The notes beneath the pieces were generated by a model, which was not told the DNA's origin, searched no databases, and saw only the letters and a list, made by a program, of their open reading frames with translations. A stretch of 64,000 nucleotides of DNA from Streptomyces sp. SN-593 (GTDB lineage: Bacteria > Actinomycetota > Actinomycetes > Streptomycetales > Streptomycetaceae): positions 4,005,001-4,069,000 of the forward strand of contig NZ_AP018365.1 of assembly GCF_016756395.1 (NCBI RefSeq). Reading direction: 5' to 3'. This document shows positions 61,634-64,000 of the stretch, in pieces; positions within the stretch are counted from its first letter, which is position 1, and each line of letters begins with the position of its first letter. Both the position numbers and the translations under genes were made by a program.

Positions 61634-62236
61634 TCAGGCGTGCCGGCCCCACCGGCCGCGGTGGACGACCTCCGCCGGGTCGCGCCGGCGCCCGCTGGTG
61701 CGGGGGTTCTGCGGGGGCGCGTCCTTCGCCCGGTAGCCGACCGTGATCCCGCCGATCGGGGCGTACTCCTCGGGCACCCCGAACTCCTCGCGGAACGGCC
61801 GCAGATGCTCGGGCATGATGCCGAAGAAGCAGGCGTCCAGGCCCTCGTCGACCGCGGTCAGCAGCATCAGCAGCGCGGCCATGCCGGTGTCGATGAACCA
61901 GTACGGCGCGGGCCAGCGCGCCTCCGCGCGGTCCTCCCACCCCTTGTCCGGCTCGGCGTACCGCGCCAGGTAGGCGGCCTTGTGGGCGAGGGGCACCACG
62001 ACCAGCGGCGCGTCCTGCATGGTCGGCGTCTGCTCCACCCGGGTCGGCACGAACGGCCAGAAGCGGGCCCGGTCCGCCGGGTCGGTCAGGGCGAGGAACG
62101 CCCACCCTTGCGAGAACCCCGCCGACGGCGCCCGCAGCGCGGACGCGAGCACCCGCTCGACCACGTCCGGGGCCAGCGGGCGGTCGGAGTAGTGCCGGAT
62201 CATCCGTCGCCGTCGAACCACCTCGGAGAATTCCAT
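61634..62236 (-). CDS. Nitroreductase family protein
   Basis: This 200-residue FMN enzyme begins MEFSEVVRRRRMIRHYSDRP, the conserved FMN-phosphate binding stretch. It continues with APSAGFSQGWAFL and the C-terminal IGGITVGYRAKD, as in the NfsA/BluB-like superfamily. Such enzymes reduce nitro groups, quinones or flavins with NAD(P)H; the native substrate is not evident. GGGAGGA lies nine bases upstream of the ATG at 62236. It is on the same strand as the next membrane gene upstream but 71 bp away. Confidence 0.9.
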   Translation of the reverse strand: MEFSEVVRRRRMIRHYSDRPLAPDVVERVLASALRAPSAGFSQGWAFLALTDPADRARFWPFVPTRVEQTPTMQDAPLVVVPLAHKAAYLARYAEPDKGWEDRAEARWPAPYWFIDTGMAALLMLLTAVDEGLDACFFGIMPEHLRPFREEFGVPEEYAPIGGITVGYRAKDAPPQNPRTSGRRRDPAEVVHRGRWGRHA

Positions 62237-62307
62237 GGCGCCAGATCCTCCCACTCCCCCGGGCCCGCCCACACCCCCTCGCGCCCCTCGCGCCTCCCGC
62301 GTTCCCG

Positions 62308-62952
62308 TCAGGCGTGCTCGCGGGGCGGGGAGGCGGGTGCGGCGGGGTGCGCCGGAGGAGTCGCGGAACGGCCGGACAGCGAACGGATACTGAGGGCGTG
62401 GACGACCTCGGCCACGCCGAGGACGAGCAGCCAGATGCCGGACACGATCGTGAGCGCGGCGAGCGAGCCGAAGGGGGAGACGATCAGGACGATGCCCGCG
62501 ATGAGGGTGATCGCGCCGAAGAACACCTGCCAGCCCCGGGCCGGCAGGCCCTCGGTGGACACCGCGACCGACAGCATCATGACCCCGCGCAGCAGCCACC
62601 CGAAGCCGATCCACAGCGCCAGCAGCAGCAACGACTCCGCGGCGCCGCGGAAGCAGATCAGCCCGAGCAGCACGCACAGCGCGCCGGTGACGAAGGACAG
62701 TGCCCGCATGGCGCCGGGGACGTGCGGCCCGAAGGCGCCGGCGAGTTGGAGGACGCCGCTGGCCACCAGGTAGACACCGAACAGGATCCCCACGACGAGC
62801 AGCGTCTCGCCGGGCCAGGCGAGCACGATGACGCCCAGCACGGTCGCCGCGATCCCCGCGACGAGCAACACCTGCCAGGCGGCCCGGGCGAGCGCGGCGA
62901 GCGCGCCTCCTGGAACCGGGGCCCCTGGTACATCTCCGGAGAGGTGGGTCAT
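62308..62952 (-). CDS. HdeD-like (DUF308) membrane protein
   Basis: This 214-residue protein has six hydrophobic helices (about 22-195), in pairs such as WQVLLVAGIAATVLGVIVLAW and FFGAITLIAGIVLIVSPFG, the repeat pattern of HdeD/DUF308 proteins linked to acid or stress resistance. The short N-terminus is cytoplasmic. The ATG at 62952 follows GGAG; an in-frame start at 63006 lacks one. Probably independent of its neighbours. Confidence 0.85.
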   Translation of the reverse strand: MTHLSGDVPGAPVPGGALAALARAAWQVLLVAGIAATVLGVIVLAWPGETLLVVGILFGVYLVASGVLQLAGAFGPHVPGAMRALSFVTGALCVLLGLICFRGAAESLLLLALWIGFGWLLRGVMMLSVAVSTEGLPARGWQVFFGAITLIAGIVLIVSPFGSLAALTIVSGIWLLVLGVAEVVHALSIRSLSGRSATPPAHPAAPASPPREHA

Positions 62953-63096
62953 CGCACTCCGCCTTTCGCGCGCCGGCCCCGACCTGCGGGCCGAGGCCGT
63001 TTCCACCGTCGCACGACCGCGGCGGGTCCGCAGTCCGAGCGGCGGTGTGCGCGACCGTCCGACCGGACTGCGCGGCGGTGTGCGCAGCCGCCGCGC

Positions 63097-63465
63097 TCAG
63101 ACGGCGAAGAGCAGGCCCGCGGCGACGAGCAGCAGCACCGCCGTGGCGAAGTGGACGCCGAACGCGACCGCCCGGGTGCCGCCGTGCCGCAGCACTATGA
63201 GCGTGTCGCCGAACGGCATCACCGCCGCCACCAGCAGGAACCACGCCTCGGCATGGGCGCCGACCAGAATCAGCAGCACCAGCCCGAGCACCCCGTAGGT
63301 GCCGTCCCGCAGGCCCTTGATCGTGAGGTAGGCCGGGTCGCCGTCGGGCCTGGCGGGCACTCCGTACCCCGCTGCGGCGGCCTGGGGCTGGAGCAGGAAA
63401 CGGCCTCCGATGAAGAGCACGAAGACGTCGATGACGACGGCGAGCGTGTACGCGGTGACGGTCAT
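63097..63465 (-). CDS. DUF4267 small membrane protein
   Basis: This 122-residue protein has four hydrophobic helices with YLTIKGLRDGTYGVLGL and FGDTLIVLRHGG, the DUF4267 pattern. Function is unknown. The ATG at 63465 follows AAAAGGAG. It is divergent from a TetR gene, with a CTAGC-n3-GCTAG palindrome near its ribosome binding site, so it is probably repressed by that TetR protein. Confidence 0.85.
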   Translation of the reverse strand: MTVTAYTLAVVIDVFVLFIGGRFLLQPQAAAAGYGVPARPDGDPAYLTIKGLRDGTYGVLGLVLLILVGAHAEAWFLLVAAVMPFGDTLIVLRHGGTRAVAFGVHFATAVLLLVAAGLLFAV

Positions 63466-63478
63466 GCCGGGACTCCTT

Positions 63479-63545
63479 TTCTAGCAACGCTAGGGTCGGG
63501 AGCGAAGCTAACAGATCGCCGACATGTTTTCTAGCGATGCTAGAA
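63479..63545. promoter_or_regulatory. Paired TetR operators
   Basis: CTAGC-aac-GCTAG at 63481-63493 and TTCTAGC-gat-GCTAGAA at 63529-63545 are two copies of one palindrome, 50 bp centre to centre, in the divergent region between the DUF4267 and TetR genes. One lies at each gene's start, the usual arrangement for a repressor that controls both. Confidence 0.85.
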
Positions 63546-63552
63546 TCCGGCT

Positions 63553-64000
63553 ATGTCGATCCAGACGCGCCGGGAGCGCGAACGAGCCGAACGCGAGCAG
63601 TTGATCGTCACCACCGCACGGGAACTCGCGGAGGCGGAGGGCTGGGACGCCGTCACCACCCGGCGGCTCGCCGCCGAGATCGAGTACAGCCAGCCCGTCC
63701 TGTACGGCCACTTCAAGGGCAAGAACGCGATCATGACCGCCGTCGCGGTGCAGGGCTGCGCCGAACTGGCCGTCGCCCTGCGGGCGGCGCGCACCCGGGC
63801 CGGGTCCGGGTCCAAGTCAGGGGCCGGGTCCAAGTCAGGGTCCGGGTCCGGAGACGCCCGTGCCGCCCTCGCCGCGGTGGCGGCGGCGTACACCGCCTTC
63901 TCCCGGGACCACCCGGCGCTCTACGACGCGATGTTCACCCACGCCGTCGAACTGCCCTTCGCCACCCCCGAGGCCCCGGCCCCCCTCCAGGACGCCTTCG
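63553..64000 (+). CDS. TetR family regulator, cut by window end
   Basis: The ATG at 63553 opens a frame that runs past the window end (149 codons seen). It begins SIQTRREREREQLIV-like and has the TetR helix-turn-helix (RELAEAEGWDAVTTRRLA, then YSQPVLYGHFKGKNAIM). A low-complexity run of Gly/Ser/Lys (SGSKSG repeats, about residues 90-105) follows helix 4; the visible C-terminal part (YTAFSRDHPALYDAMF) matches TetR_C domains. It is divergent from the DUF4267 gene, with two palindromic operators between. Confidence 0.88.
   Translation, partial: MSIQTRRERERAEREQLIVTTARELAEAEGWDAVTTRRLAAEIEYSQPVLYGHFKGKNAIMTAVAVQGCAELAVALRAARTRAGSGSKSGAGSKSGSGSGDARAALAAVAAAYTAFSRDHPALYDAMFTHAVELPFATPEAPAPLQDAF

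Noticed and set aside
1..64000. tRNA/rRNA genes, CRISPR arrays, intact insertion sequences
   Set aside because: I found no T-loop-like sequences in a cloverleaf context, no regularly spaced repeats and no transposase frames.

Overview
The window is about 73% G+C, with strongly G/C-biased third codon positions, many GTG/TTG starts and purine-rich ribosome binding sites. It carries many secreted carbohydrases and proteases, a class F sortase, an FG-GAP remnant, snapalysin and a DasR-type site before a chitinase. Together these point to Streptomyces or a close relative in the Streptomycetaceae, probably an accessory or arm-like part of the chromosome. I see no tRNA, rRNA, CRISPR array or intact insertion sequence.

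Layout. 1-7157: a decayed surface-protein fragment, an endonuclease-VII-like HNH gene, an M48 protease, a mono-covalent FAD oxidoreductase, a PIG-L deacetylase and a broken FG-GAP gene. 7276-13598: a secreted GH16 glucanase with two CBM13 modules, then a CitA/DcuS-type two-component pair divergent from its likely target, a dicarboxylate symporter. 13772-17660: a DUF2252 protein, a sortase-substrate/class F sortase pair, and an ECF sigma factor with an overlapping membrane protein. 17744-25469: a 1302-residue S53 (sedolisin) protease with kelch repeats, preceded by a 73-residue acidic peptide, then a large LuxR (LAL) regulator. 25704-32600: a 2298-residue secreted protein joining a GH92 glycosidase to a PAP2 acid phosphatase. 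33151-41595: a coiled-coil DUF4041/T5orf172 protein, a TetR/membrane-protein divergent pair, a chitinase, a membrane metallophosphoesterase and a secreted anchor-type protein. 41742-42638: a sulfur-binding-domain HNH endonuclease, a phosphorothioate-dependent type IV restriction type.

42742-54219 is the most interesting block. Read on the minus strand from 51307 it holds a cytosolic subtilisin-like protease, a GAF protein, two small precursor-like peptides (49449-49601 and 49027-49194), a radical SAM/SPASM enzyme, a glycosyltransferase, a SAM methyltransferase and an MFS exporter, with an ABC exporter on the other strand. This looks like a biosynthetic cluster for a ribosomally made, radical-SAM-modified, probably glycosylated and methylated peptide (RiPP). 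The 55-residue precursor carries the same motif twice (VICGVYDKD and VICGVFDKE), and its own TTGACA-N17-TAATCT promoter has a perfect palindrome between the two boxes. I do not recognise the family.

54228-64000: a Tat-secreted TIM-barrel protein, katG divergent from a Fur-family regulator, a secreted GH78 rhamnosidase-like enzyme, a nitroreductase, an HdeD-type membrane protein, a DUF4267 protein and a divergent TetR gene cut by the window end. Perfect G+C-rich hairpins mark several convergent gene ends.
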